Positions 44,125 to 55,540 of a DNA stretch of 64,000 nt are shown one piece after another. The position numbers were made by a program, and so were the translations under genes. The number at the start of each line of letters is the position of its first letter. Position 1 is the first letter of the stretch. This DNA is from Melitaea cinxia (Eukaryota; Arthropoda; Insecta; Lepidoptera; Nymphalidae): NCBI RefSeq assembly GCF_905220565.1, contig NC_059416.1:1364001-1428000 (forward strand). Reading direction: 5' to 3'. The notes beneath the pieces were generated by a model that was not told where the DNA came from, made no database searches, and saw nothing but the letters and a program-made list of their open reading frames with translations.

Positions 44125-44430
44125 AAGTCAGTATGAGAGTGCTCGCACCCCTCACTTGCTCCGTTTGCCTCGAGCGATCACACTTTTCGTAACGCTCTCG
44201 TCACGCATTCGCCAGCTTACTTCTCAAGTCAAGCGTGCGTAAAGAAGTTTTACTTAAAAAAAACCCGTCTCAAATACAAATTATAGGAATAACTCAAAAA
44301 GTACTCTTCAGGTTTTACTCACAATTTAACGAGACTACGTGACTAGCCAAATTACTACAAAAAAAAAAAAAAATCATCAAAATCGATACACCAAGTAACA
44401 ATTTATGACGTAACACAGATAAAAAATAAA
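44125..44430 (+). mobile_element. Family G followed by family F fragment
   Basis: 44150-44260 is family G ('cgatcacacttttcgtaacg', 'cagcttacttctcaagtcaa'). 44265-44430 ('aggaataactcaaaaagtac', 'atcatcaaaatcgatacacc') is family F. The same two families also lie close at 23018-23400. Confidence 0.5.
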
Positions 44431-45655
44431 ATCATATTTAGAACGTCTTAATTTTTTGAAGAAACCTTAAAAAAAAAAACAAACTTTAAACATAACAAAT
44501 GTGTCCCACGGGATGTTAAAACAAACAGCTAGTATAAAACAAAATCATTTCGCCATCCATTATCAGAAAATAGGCTTTATCAAGTAAACAGACGTCTTAA
44601 GGATTTCTGAATTAATTCGACACAGCGAACTAGGTGATGAATCACTCACGCAGGTGGTAATAACGCAGTTGATTAATCGACGAAAATATAACGCTGTCTT
44701 GGTTGAAACACGCGCTTTTGGTTCGAGTAAACTTTAAACGTTACATCGTTATTTTAATACTTACGTACGTGTCAATTATTTTAAAAAAATGTTTAAATAG
44801 TATTTGGAAAGCTTTATCTTTTTTTGGAAACTGATACCAAAAAAAAAGTTTGGTGTCGTGGAACAACAGATTGGCACGAATTTTTTTATTACATAAATAT
44901 TCTTTTCAAGTTCTAGTCGAGGTAAAAAGAAAATAATTATTCGGGTTTAAATTTTTTATATATGAATTTTTTTATAGATAAAAATCAAAAACTTCTTTTT
45001 AAATTTATCTTAAATAATAATAATAATAACCGCCATTACATAGACTATAATATTTGATACTGTGTAGTTAGTATACATAAACTACATAAAAATCTTACTC
45101 CACACGTATTCGTTACGAACGATTTTTACCAGCTACCCATCCGCATCGTCCCATAAGGAACTTCGTTCCAAAAATAAGCTATTACTAAAACTCTGTCTGT
45201 CCGTTTGTTGGCCTGACATAGATCTAGTGCCATCTGTCTCTGCCTGTAGTAGTTTGTCCTTAAGATAGGTAACTTAATGCTTGTGTTATAAATAACAGCT
45301 GATTGACATAGATACTTTATTTCAATAAATATAAATAATAAAAATATAAAATAAATACATAAATTACATTGAAACTCGAGACGAGAAACAAACTCGCAAA
45401 CACCGGATCTGTAGATCCGGGAGTGTACTCGTATTATATTGTCTATAACTTTGAGATTTTGTGAATGATTCCATAAAACATTTTGATATTTATGTGTATT
45501 CCCTAGATTCAAACTGACGTATTAAATTTCATCACAATTTGTCTTATAGTTTTGCCATAAAAGCATAATAGAAAGAGGGAGGTAGAGTCATACGGTAACT
45601 ACTTATTTTATAACTATAGAGAGTAGAATGATGGAGTGGCTTTATTTATTTAATA
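44431..45655. other. Unique, AT-rich DNA
   Basis: No supported gene. The 128-aa minus ORF at 45126-45512 has a hydrophobic middle but no start context, splice sites or recognisable family; I treat it as chance. Confidence 0.4.
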
Positions 45656-46320
45656 CTAGCGACCCGCCCCGGCTTCGCCCGGGTGCAATGCTGATACTAA
45701 ATATACTACAGAATGTCTTTATTTATAGTGTGAAGCTAGCTTATAGCAGTGGTTATTAATAATAATAATAATAATAATAAATACTCTTTATTGTACACTA
45801 CAAAGAAATGTTACAAAAAGGGATACATACGAAGAAAGATGTACAAAGGCGGTCTTATCGCTAAGAGCGATTTCTTCCAGACAACCTTAGGGTATAGGAC
45901 AGGGCATATAAAATGAGAACTAATTTTTTATAATTTTTTATTTAATTATAATAATAATAAATAAAATTTAATATTAACATAATAACAACATTCAAATATG
46001 CGTTGTTAGATTATACGTTGTAACAGAATGCGTTGAAGAAATAAAGATTCACTGCTCGTTCTCCGTAGGTGATAGCGTGATAATATGTAGCTTATATGTT
46101 GACCCGACTTCTTAATAATATTCGTGCCAAATTTGAAGTAAATCCATGCAGTACTTTTTGAGTTTATCTCGGACATACAGACAAACAGACAAACAGACAA
46201 AAATTCTAAAAACTATATTTTTGGCTTCGGTATCGATTGTAGATCACACCCCAAGTATTCTTTTAAAAAAATATTCAATGTACAGTTTTCACTTTCCTAC
46301 CATTTTATTATATGTATAGA
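45656..46320 (-). mobile_element. Helitron-like element HLE-6 with a nested LINE tail
   Basis: On the minus strand it starts TCTATACATATAATAAAATG and ends CCGGGGCGGGTCGCTAG, between A and T. About 180 bp at roughly 45755-45930 is foreign: (TAA)n, then 'tactctttattgtacactac' and 'ggcggtcttatcgctaagag', the family J LINE tail. The 64-aa ORF lies within the element. Confidence 0.6.
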
Positions 46321-46607
46321 TGAGTATAATATAATGGATTTTTCAACAAATCTTCTACTCGTATAAGAGAGAAATTAAATTATAGTTATAAAAGTCAAAA
46401 TATTGCCATCATTTACGATTGTTTTATCTCCCACGAGATTACGTGATGCGAAATCCGTGACAGAGAAACGTACGAGTTTATCAAAATTTAGTTCAATACA
46501 CGGAACATTAAACTTTTATTGCATTCCATCTCTTGGCTCACTGGAAATAATGAATTATTCATTTGAGTTACAAATTTTATAATCTTAAAAATTGTATTCT
46601 GTCTTTT

Positions 46608-47055
46608 TTTAACTGACTTCAAAAAAGGAGGGGGTTACTCAATTCAACCGTATATATATATTTTTATTTTTTTATGTATGTTTGGGGATAAATTCGTCGT
46701 TTATGAACCGATTTTGACAATTATTTTTTGCTGGAAAGGAAATATCCCTGGTGTGGTACCATGATAAGGCAACCAGGATCTGATGATGGGATCCTAGTGA
46801 AATCGAGGGAAACTCGAAAATCCGCACAACTTTTTACTGGGTGTACCGATTTTGATGATTTTTAATTTTATCGAAAGCCGATGTTTATCATGTGGTCACT
46901 TTTAAATTTCATCGAGATCTGATTACAACTTTTGGAGCAGTTTTTGATAATGCGTATTTACTTGACTAATTTTTCGTCTACCTACGTTGTATTACTTGTC
47001 GATATAATTCAAGTCGGTTTTTTTTTTCGTTTGCCTGCAAACACATTTATTACAA
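46608..47055 (-). mobile_element. Family F, near-complete copy
   Basis: Starts 'aactgacttcaaaaaaggag' and ends 'ttcgtttgcctgcaaacaca', the exact reverse order of 50085-50477. Confidence 0.7.
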
Positions 47056-47919
47056 TGTTTGTTAAGTTTTAAAACTAGATATTATATCCTAATTTCACTT
47101 GTTTTGGATTTGTAGCAGTGTACATTTTAGGTTTTTTTTTTGTTGTATTTGTATCATGGTTTAATACCCTAAGGTATGTTTGTATGTAATTGTATTAAGT
47201 TTTATTTGCGTGTGTTATACTGTTTTCATCGATCAAGTTGTTTGATTGAACGCGCTAATATCAAAAGCGCGCTAATAAAAAGTACTCATTCAAATTGAAA
47301 AAATATTTTTGTGATGGAAAGCCCATTTATAAAGAAAGACTATAGGTAACAATTATTTATGTAAATAAATTAAGTTGTATTTACATTCATTATAACAAAT
47401 AGCGTTATAAAACAAAACTTAATAAACGCATATTTGGTCTGTGGCTTGTTATATGTGTATAGTTAGGAAGTAATCAAATTGTTGCTCTTTGTAATGTTAG
47501 TGAAGATTGACGTAACACGCTGCCTTTATCTTTTGACATGTAACATATTAGTTAATTGTTAGAGATGGTCTATTATTATAAACCATAGCACGAAATGAAT
47601 GAATGAATGTTGCTTTGTAAACTAATATTGTGATTATTAATTTATGTCCTTGGAATTCCTTACAAATTGTTCAATATTTTGTGATAAATTTTAATGTTAA
47701 ATTTAATAGTGTTATATTTTTATCATTTATATAGTAGAATTTTTTTAGTGGTTTACTTTAGTATGATTAGGGCAACACTTATAATTAATATTTTTGTAAA
47801 AAATCGTTCTTTTTCTGATCATGTTAGTGTATGTCTTGTTGGTGTTAATGTTAAATAAATGAATAATATGGCCCTTTGTCTTTTGAATAATGTAACTACG
47901 AAACAGTGAATTTTGAAGT
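47056..47919. other. Mostly unique DNA; HLE scrap
   Basis: 47245-47350 ('tttgattgaacgcgctaata', 'gatggaaagcccatttataa') is a decayed HLE-5 piece. No gene seen. Confidence 0.4.
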
Positions 47920-48060
47920 TAATCTTCTTTAGGCTTGACTTGGGGAGTAAGCTGGTGAATGCGTGATGAGAGCGTTACGAAAAGTGTGATCGGGTGAAGC
48001 GAACGGAAATTGAGAGGCAGATATAAGTTACTGAAGATAGAAAGAGAGAGAGTTATGTTT
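47920..48060 (-). mobile_element. Family G repeat
   Basis: 'ggcttgacttggggagtaag', 'ctggtgaatgcgtgatgaga' and 'gcgttacgaaaagtgtgatc', reverse orientation, ending in gagagag. Confidence 0.6.
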
Positions 48061-48463
48061 GAAATTTATTAATACTACTTTCTTTACTACTCTTACCATC
48101 TCTACATTTGTAATTTCATTAAATAATAATTTTAAGTTTATTTTAATTTCAAATTAAAAATGTCAAAATTTAAAGGCTATTAAAGTAATGTTGGTATTTC
48201 AGAGAGGCTGCATTGAGTTCGTGATTAAAAGATGTTATCTCTTCCCTTTAATCAGGGAGTATATCACTTTCACTGATTGAATCTTAGATCTTGTTAAGAT
48301 TATCTGATCTTGAGTCGTAAATGGAAGATAAAGACAAACGTAGGAGTTAAACTTATTTTACCAGAATGTAAACATAAAATAAAAAATACACAATTATACT
48401 GAGATAAGTACGAAATGACATTTCTTTGACATAAAATTTTAGGTGAGATGGCTTCACTGGTGA
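48061..48463. other. AT-rich DNA without recognised feature
   Basis: No gene or repeat family recognised. Confidence 0.4.
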
Positions 48464-48567
48464 GATTTCACCAACCTGCATTGGAGCAGCGTGGATTAAG
48501 CTCTGGTCCTTCTCCTACATGGTGAAAGAGGCCTGTTCCCAGCTATGGGATATTACAGGCTGAAGCG
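48464..48567 (+). mobile_element. SINE-A 3' fragment
   Basis: 'caccaacctgcattggagca' to 'gatattacaggctgaagcg'. Confidence 0.75.
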
Positions 48568-48880
48568 TGGAATCATTAAACTTATATATATCGGTTTTAT
48601 TTATATTATCAGGACAAACAGTACATTAAAACATTGAAAATATCAATCGACACAAGAAGGTAAACGAAAAAAGTTTTCACTTAAAATACAAAATTAGATA
48701 TTTGTGTAAAATTAATAATATGGAAAATAAGAAATAAATAGAATTATTAGAAATTTTTATAATACTTTATTTTACCATGAATGATAACAATACCAGGAAC
48801 TATTACTAAAATTTCTACAAGAAAAATCGTTATTATTAGACATTTACACATACATCATTACGACGAAAAACGATTCTACC
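48568..48880. other. AT-rich DNA without recognised feature
   Basis: No gene or repeat family recognised. Confidence 0.4.
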
Positions 48881-49168
48881 TGTAACATCCCACTGCTGGA
48901 ATTGGCCTCTTTCTCCATGTAGGAGAAGGGTACATCACGCTGCTCCACTACGGGTTGGCGGATATATTCGTGTATGATGACAACTGGGAGTGACAGCTTA
49001 ACGTACTTTCCAAGCACGGTGGGGAGACGAGTAAAAATAGACGATCAGACTGGAAAGAAATATTTGTACAAATACAATTATCCATCCCGAGTGGGAATCG
49101 AACGCGCATACCGACGGTGTTTACGCGTGTACATGGCGCACGCTCCACTAAACCAGAGCGGTTGTTTT
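48881..49168 (-). mobile_element. SINE-A with the second head type, complete
   Basis: Body as in SINE-A ('taacatcccactgctggaat', 'cagcttaacgtactttccaa'). The link 'gatcagactggaaagaaata' leads to a tRNA head: box B 'gtgggaatcgaacgcgcata' and box A 'cgctccactaaaccagagcg' (minus strand). The best copy of the chimeric form. Confidence 0.75.
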
Positions 49169-49609
49169 ACATGATTACAACTCGAATAAAAACCATGTTT
49201 AAAGTTCTGTAAATCTAGCATTATCGATAGATATCTCTTTGGGAACACTAACTTCTAGACATGACTGGACTTGTTAAGTTCATGACGTGACCAATTTCGT
49301 GACTTTGAGATGGAAAAGGTTCGAGGACGTGTCGTCTGTCATTTTTAAATCGCATCATAAAAGATTCAGTAACGTGCACGCATCCAGTCTATTGATCTCT
49401 TTATCATTTTTCTATCTATATCTTGTGTATTGGTACGCTGGACAAAAAAAGTGTAAAGACATTTTTTATCTTTTATTTTCAAAACAATATATTTTGCAAT
49501 ACAAAGAAGGTTTCATCTGTTTTTGTTTTCACCATACGATATTCATATTAAGTGAAATTTATTTCAAATAATAACTGTATAAAATGAGTCATGCAATATA
49601 AATTCTATC
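49169..49609. other. No recognised feature
   Basis: No supported gene; the 94-aa ORF at 49287-49571 is hydrophobic and AT-driven. Confidence 0.4.
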
Positions 49610-49862
49610 GTCAAATTCTGGAGCAGCCCAACCGGAGAAGTACCTCGACTTTACAGAACATCACAGCTAAATAATACTGCTTTCAAGCCACTGCTTGGGT
49701 GCGTTCCTGTGGTGGGTAAGGTGACCAGACCTCCTGGAGGGGATCGCGGCAGGGTCAGCAATGCGCTTGCGATGCTTCTGATGTCGCATACGTGTATAGT
49801 CTACGGTAATCGCTTACCATCAGGTGAGCTGTACGCTTATTTGCTGACCTAGATAAAAAAAT
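49610..49862 (+). mobile_element. SINE-B, complete copy
   Basis: 'caaattctggagcagcccaa' to 'tgctgacctagataaaaaaa'. The acceptor-like AG found in other copies is lost here (gtcgcata). A SINE-E scrap follows at 49880-49905. Confidence 0.75.
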
Positions 49863-50084
49863 AAATAAAAAAATCGCTTCACACTCAAAACTCAACGGCC
49901 TCACACATAAACATGTATATTTAAATTATAACTAAAATATAAAAAAACAATATTGTCCATAAATGATTTTCACATCTCTTCTATTTTCTACTTGAAAAGG
50001 TAAAAGCTCTTAAAAGTTAAAAAAAAAAAAATATATGTGTTCATTTAAATAAATAAAATGAAATTGTGTTTGCTGGCAAACGAA

Positions 50085-50477
50085 AAAAACTGACTTCAAT
50101 TACATCGACAAGTAATACAACGTAGGTAGACGAAAAAATAATCAAGTCAATACGACTTATCAAAGATTACTCCAAAAGTTGTAATCAGATCACATGATAA
50201 ACATCGGCTTTCGATTAAATTAAAAATCATCAAAATCGGTATACCCAGTAAATAGTTATGCGGATTTTTGAAGGTTTCCCTCGATTTCTCTTGGATCCCA
50301 TCATCAGATCCTGGTTTCCTTATCATAGTACCATACTAGGGATATTTCCTTTCCAACAAAAAAATATATCAAAATCGGTTCATAAGCTACGAAGTTATCC
50401 CCGAACATAAATAAAAAAGGTATATGTATGTATACGGTCGAATTGAGTAACCTCCTCCTTTTTTGAAGTCGGTTAAA
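50085..50477 (+). mobile_element. Family F, complete short form
   Basis: From 'gcaaacgaaaaaaactgact' to 'ttgaagtcggttaaataaa'. It has no tRNA boxes, inverted ends or ORF. It is the reference copy for the family here. Confidence 0.7.
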
Positions 50478-51179
50478 TAAATAAAATATACTAACGAACT
50501 TTCAGTTTGAAAAAGTAAAAGATAGAAAAAATCAAAAGTAACACATATACGTGTAAGCTGCATTAACATACGATTTAAATTTAAACATTGAACTCAGTAA
50601 TTTAATTACATAATGAGTTCTCATTGATAGACAATAAAAAAACAAATAAAAAATATTAACAATAAATAGTAGTGAAAATATTATATTATTTTGTGTAGTT
50701 ATTCAGTCCTGCATTGTACGTCTGTAGCACGTAGGTCGTCATATAATTCTGAGGCGCAGATGGCTTGACTCGATCGTGTCGTCTCAAAATTACATTTCCT
50801 AAATTTTTTTCGTTGTTTTATTTCGACATGTAAGGTGCGGTTATTGGCATGTTATTTTGTCTCGCTGTGTACTATTGTTATTCTCAATATTTTGTTTTCT
50901 TTTTCGAATTACGTTCTGTCGTACAGAATCCGGAATGTTATTTTTTTTGTGCGTGTGCTGTTACGTACGTCAGTAAAAGCCTTTTAAAGGATTATGTGTT
51001 TATTTCGCGTAATTTTAATCGACTTTAAAAAAGTTCTTTCATTAGGGTATATTTTTTTTTGTGAGTTGCACGATGATTTGGTAACTTTGAAACAGATTAA
51101 TTGATTTTTTTACGGCGTAAAGACTAAGAAAGTTTGACTTAGATAAAGAAATGTCGTTTTATCACTGTTTTTCAATAAA
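50478..51179. other. Unique DNA
   Basis: No gene or repeat family recognised. Confidence 0.4.
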
Positions 51180-51436
51180 ATTGCAATAGGTCGGGTGGGA
51201 AATCAGCCGGTCGGAAACGACCGAGAAGACCACGGTTCCAATCCCCATGTCACCAGTTCGATTATTATTATTTTTTTATTTTTAGTTTTTTTTTATATTT
51301 ATTTATATTTTTTATTATTGTCGATAAAATCGAAAAATATTATCCATATTTTATAAATATGTAATTCGTATTTAAATATGATTTTCAAAAAACACGATTT
51401 ACTAAAAATACCGAGCTAAACTCGGTCACCCAGGTA
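51180..51436 (-). mobile_element. Family H copy
   Basis: A tRNA-like start 'aaatcagccggtcggaaacg' and 'gaccacggttccaatcccca' (box-B-like), an AT-rich body, then 'aaaaaacacgatttactaaa' and hairpin ACCGAG-CTAAA-CTCGGT before 'cacccaggtac'. Which end is the 5' end is uncertain, so the strand follows the 2758 copy. Confidence 0.5.
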
Positions 51437-51859
51437 CTATATACCTATGTATGTATGCGTGTAATATACATTCGCAAAAATGCTAAACAGATATTTATCT
51501 CCAATAGACCTAACCCAGTTCTGCGTCATCCATTAACTTAAAACTAGGAATGGTCCTCTATATCACAAACGAAACTCAACAATAATCTTCAACAACAATA
51601 TATCTTATTTACTATAATGTAAGAGTTATTTTCGTTTGTATAATTATTACGAACGCTTATAATGGAAATCAGTGACATCTCGAGTGACGTCACGAACATG
51701 CAAATAGTACTATTTGTTATACATAGTTTTGACGGTGCATTAGAGCATGGTAACAACTGAAATATTTTCAGTCTCACACACGATGTCTTCAAGCTCCACA
51801 TTAACTATAATTACCTTATTACACATGATTGAAGTAAAATTTCCTATTTTCACTTACTT
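51437..51859. other. AT-rich DNA without recognised feature
   Basis: No gene or repeat family recognised. Confidence 0.4.
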
Positions 51860-51985
51860 ATATCTCTCTCTCTCTCTCAATTTCCGTTCTCCTCGCCCGA
51901 TAACACTTTTCGTAACGCTCTCGTCACGCATTCACCAGCTTACTCCCCAAAGTCAAGAGAGCGTAAGGAAGTTTTATTTCCAAAA
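51860..51985 (+). mobile_element. Family G repeat
   Basis: (ct)n then 'cgctctcgtcacgcattcac' and 'cagcttactccccaaagtca'. Confidence 0.65.
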
Positions 51986-52154
51986 TGATATAATTATAAT
52001 CTGTAAATGATGATTGAAAATGCTTTTGAAGCCTACTCAATAAAGATTTAAAATGTTCCTTTTCTACATTCTTAATCTGTGTGGGTTCCTTATTCAATAA
52101 GAAAATTTTTGATTTCGATTGATTTATTGATTTATTGCCTGCATATGCAGATAT

Positions 52155-52213
52155 TTGTAAAGGGCTTTTCAGACAGGGCACGATCTGTAAAGGGCTTTTC
52201 AGACAGGGCACGA
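52155..52213. repeat. 30-bp perfect tandem duplication
   Basis: 'ttgtaaagggcttttcagac' + 'agggcacga' occurs twice in a row, differing only at the joining base. Confidence 0.9.
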
Positions 52214-52224
52214 AAGAAAATATT

Positions 52225-52450
52225 AAGCACAAAATCTGGAATAGCTTAACTGCGGAAGTACCGCAACATTACAAATCACAGCCAAGTAATACTGCTTTCA
52301 AGTAGTGTATGTTCCTGTGGTGATTATGGTAACCGGAGTTTCTAACAAGGATCGGGAGTAAGATCGGCAACGAGCTTGTAATATTCATTATCTTGTTAAA
52401 GTCGATAGGCTATATTTTGGCATTTGGAGATGTATTGTGTTACCGAACCT
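52225..52450 (+). mobile_element. SINE-B, decayed copy
   Basis: 'aaatctggaatagcttaact', 'gcggaagtaccgcaacatta' and 'ctgctttcaagtagtgtatg' follow SINE-B order. Confidence 0.6.
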
Positions 52451-53166
52451 CTGGTACATTTGATTCTACGAATTGTTAAAGCGATGCTGCCGAGGTTTTC
52501 TGACACGAGTTATTCTAAGTATTATAAAGTGTAAATATTTGCCATTCTGAGCAGTGTTATCAACTAAATTTCATTACATCTTTATTATGAAAAAGTAATT
52601 GCGCATAAGAAATAACGTTTGAAATTGAATTTTGACAGAGAACTTGAATTCCGACAGAGTTGCTATCAGATTTGTACAAACAAGTCACGCTTAACCTCTT
52701 TCGAATGAAATTAAAAACATAATTCAAATAAAATAAAATATATAAAAGAACGATAGTAATGGTTCCACCGAATTCAAATTTAAAGCATCATTGTTGAATG
52801 CATCGGGTGGTATGTTCTGATTTCAAAATTAATGAAATATACGCGACCGAATGTAACGGTCGGTTGAAATTCCAAATTCAAATCGGATAGTGACAAAAAT
52901 AATTGAAATAGCGGTCTCGTGTTTGCGTTGATGAACGATTGAATGAATGAATAGGAATTAGCGGTTAATCACGTTCTTCATGAGTGATTTATTTGTATTC
53001 TACTAGGTTTTGTTTTAACTAAAACCACCTAAATATGTTGTAAGGATCCATAACATTATTAAAAGTAATCATATGAACCAATTAAACAATTCTGCAAAAT
53101 AATTAAATCTGAAATAAATTAAAAAATCCTTTTCCTCTTAAAAAGATAATCTGTGTTTAATTAAAA
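52451..53166. other. Unique DNA
   Basis: Repeat-free; 52840-52990 ('gcgaccgaatgtaacggtcg', 'atagcggtctcgtgtttgcg') is less AT-rich. No gene. Confidence 0.4.
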
Positions 53167-53178
53167 AAATAAAATATA

Positions 53179-53274
53179 CGCTTCAGCCTGTAATATCCCA
53201 CTACTGGGCATAGGCCTCTTTCCCCAAGTAGGAGAAGGATCAGAGCTTAACCCACCACGAAAAAAATTTTTTTT
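53179..53274 (-). mobile_element. SINE-A, severely 5'-truncated, with target-site duplication
   Basis: Only 'cgcttcagcctgtaatatcc' to 'cttaacccaccacg' remains. A perfect 12-bp duplication AAATAAAATATA lies at 53167-53178 and 53275-53286. Confidence 0.85.
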
Positions 53275-53295
53275 AAATAAAATATAATATAAATT

Positions 53296-53298
<3 letters not shown>

Positions 53299-53333
<35 letters not shown>

Positions 53334-53579
53334 CTTCAACCCAATATAGTCCACTGCTGGACATAGGCCTCCACAAGCTCGCACCAAAAATGGAGTGACC
53401 TCATGTGTTTTGCCCATAGTCACCACGCAGGGCAGGGTTGGTGACCGCAGGGCTGGCTTTATCGCACCGAAGACGCTGCTGCCCATCTTCGGTCTGTGTA
53501 TTTCAAAGCCAGCAGTTAGATGGGTATCCCACCATCTAAACTGAACTATGTTATCCCCTAGTCGCCTCTTATAGTCGGG
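53299..53579 (-). mobile_element. SINE-C with target-site duplication
   Basis: An (ATC)n tail, then 'tccactgctggacataggcc' to 'agtcgcctcttatagtcggg', 5'-truncated. A perfect 12-bp duplication ATATAAATTAAT lies at 53287-53298 and 53580-53591, abutting the duplication of the SINE-A next door. The 93- and 71-aa minus ORFs are artefacts. Confidence 0.85.
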
Positions 53580-53591
53580 ATATAAATTAAT

Positions 53592-53989
53592 AGAACAAAA
53601 AAATGAATACAAAACGAAAATGAAAAAAAAAAATCATAGCAAACCCATAAATGTAAGTTTATGGTTGTTTTAATTCAGAAGAAGATTCTTTTATCATACA
53701 TACATTTGGTATGTATTTGGTATGTATGTAGCTCATAAAAATAAGTGGTTCATTTACCGTGTAATAGTAGGACATTAAAATATTTACATTCTCGTTCAAA
53801 TGTATTCAGAGTTCACTTATATTTTCCTTCTCGCTGAACGTTTGCTGACATCGCGTGAAAGTAGTATTAAAGAGAACATCAAGAACATATTTCAAGTACG
53901 TACTTATTTATTTGTTTTGTCATTTACTTAAAAGCTTATAATATGTTTGTTAATACATATCATTGAAAATCACAAAGGTTTATAAAATA
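53592..53989. other. AT-rich DNA without recognised feature
   Basis: No gene or repeat family recognised; a small 'tttggtatgta' doublet lies near 53706. Confidence 0.4.
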
Positions 53990-54110
53990 CTAGTTGTGTC
54001 TGCGGTTTCACCCGCGTAGCTCATAGCTTTCCTCGGGAAATTGACTACTCAACACAAAAATAATTTATCTATTCGAAGCAGTAGTTTCTTACATTTGCAC
54101 GATTAAATAA
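53990..54110 (-). mobile_element. Helitron-like fragment, CTAG end kept
   Basis: 'ctagttgtgtctgcggtttc' and 'acccgcgtagctcatagctt', preceded by A. The TC end is not found. Confidence 0.5.
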
Positions 54111-54214
54111 ATAAAATTTTTAGATTTATAATATCAGTAATTAGTATAGATATTAATAGACACAGATATAATACTTAGTCGTTATAATTCCTTTTACTTC
54201 ATACTAACTGATAC

Positions 54215-54510
54215 TTTAACTGAGGTAGGGCACAGCAGGAATTTCCTGCTCAAAATACGGAGCAGCCCGACTGGGGTAGTACCTCGACCTTACAGAAGAT
54301 CACAGCAAAATAATGCTGTTTTCAAGCAGTATTGTGTTCCTGTTGGTGAGTAAGGTGACCAGAGCTCCTGGGGGGATTGGGGATTGGGTCGGCAACGCGC
54401 TTGCGATGCTTCTGGTGTTGCAGGTGTCTATAGGCTACGGTAATCGCTTACCATCAGGTGAGCCGTAAGCTTGTTTGCCGACCTAGTGACATAAAAAAAA
54501 AAATAAATAA
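54215..54510 (+). mobile_element. SINE-B, complete copy (reference)
   Basis: Starts 'ttaactgaggtagggcacag', then 'caggaatttcctgctcaaaa', ends 'gccgacctagtgacat' and (AAAT)n. No tRNA-like boxes are seen, so it may be a SINE of other origin or a LINE 3' end. It keeps an acceptor-like 'ttctggtgttgcag' (AG 54422-54423) and donor CAG|GTGAGC (54458), 34 nt apart. Confidence 0.8.
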
Positions 54511-54748
54511 ATAAAAAAGATGTTTATTTGAAAAATCCTTTTTTATTTGAAATCTGTCATAAAGCTGTTGGGACCTGAATTGGACCATTGATTGGTCATA
54601 GTCCCAACCGTCTTAATTAAATTTAGACGAAACTTTATGAGTACTTTTTGAGTTATCTAAGGATAACTACAAAAATAATAAGCGTGTAAGCTCTTATTTT
54701 ATTTCTTGTCGATAATTTGAAGTAGTTTAAAAAAAAAACAATTATTTA

Positions 54749-54969
54749 TCTAATATATAAAATTCTCGTGTCGCGGTGTTTGTAGTTAAACTCCTCCGAA
54801 ACGGCTTGACCGATTCTCATGAAATTTTGTGTGCATATTGGGTAGGTCTGAGAATCGAACAAAATCTATTATTCATCCCCCTAAGTTATAGGAAGGGGGG
54901 GGGGCGGATTAAGGGGGCTAATAACATATATGTATAATATAGCAAGACAATGTTTGTGGGATCAGCTAG
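54749..54969 (+). mobile_element. Helitron-like element HLE-2, complete copy
   Basis: Starts TCTAATATATAAAATTCTCG after an A and ends TGTGGGATCAGCTAG before a T. It includes 'accgattctcatgaaatttt' and an 8-G run. Confidence 0.6.
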
Positions 54970-55311
54970 TTTGACTATAAGTATAAATAATAAATGTGTA
55001 TTACAACCTATTCATCATAAACTGGGTCAACATTTTTTTTAAATATTAATATCAGATTTTGCACAGTAAAAAAATTACCAATCGCCTTCGAAGGTCACCA
55101 GCCCCTGGAAACCATCTTCCTAAACAAACAGTATCGTACGAAATCAACTGAAAATATTGTAAACTGTCAATCGAGACCAGAACAAATATTGTTTCGACAG
55201 AAACCGATACTTGTATGAAAAAATATATGGGGTAGAAATATGGACATTCAAACATGATCTACATTTTAGGCTTATAAAACTTCTTGGTGTCTTATCGCGA
55301 CTTGGTAATGA
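54970..55311. other. AT-rich DNA without recognised feature
   Basis: No gene or repeat family recognised. Confidence 0.4.
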
Positions 55312-55410
55312 AAAATCTGGTGTAGTGGTGACGATAGTTTTGTTACATGCAAAGATAGTAAGTTTGATTCACACGTAGAGCAAATATTTGTGTCAAAAAA
55401 TAATTAAATT
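55312..55410 (+). mobile_element. tRNA-like SINE head, isolated
   Basis: 'atctggtgtagtggtgacga' (box-A-like) and 'aagtttgattcacacgtaga' (box-B-like), then 'gcaaatatttgtgtcaaaaa'. Confidence 0.45.
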
Positions 55411-55540
55411 AATAAACATGATAGCGCCACCGTACTACCAAACTAATGCATACAAAACTTTGTAAGAGAAAGCGCATCACGTTATTTTTGTTACGAGTCA
55501 CGTTAATTCAATGCAAAGGTAATACTTTTCCCAGCCATCC

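Noticed and set aside
45126..45512. 128-aa minus-strand ORF as a small gene
   Set aside because: No family signature, start context or splice signals; composition follows the surrounding DNA.
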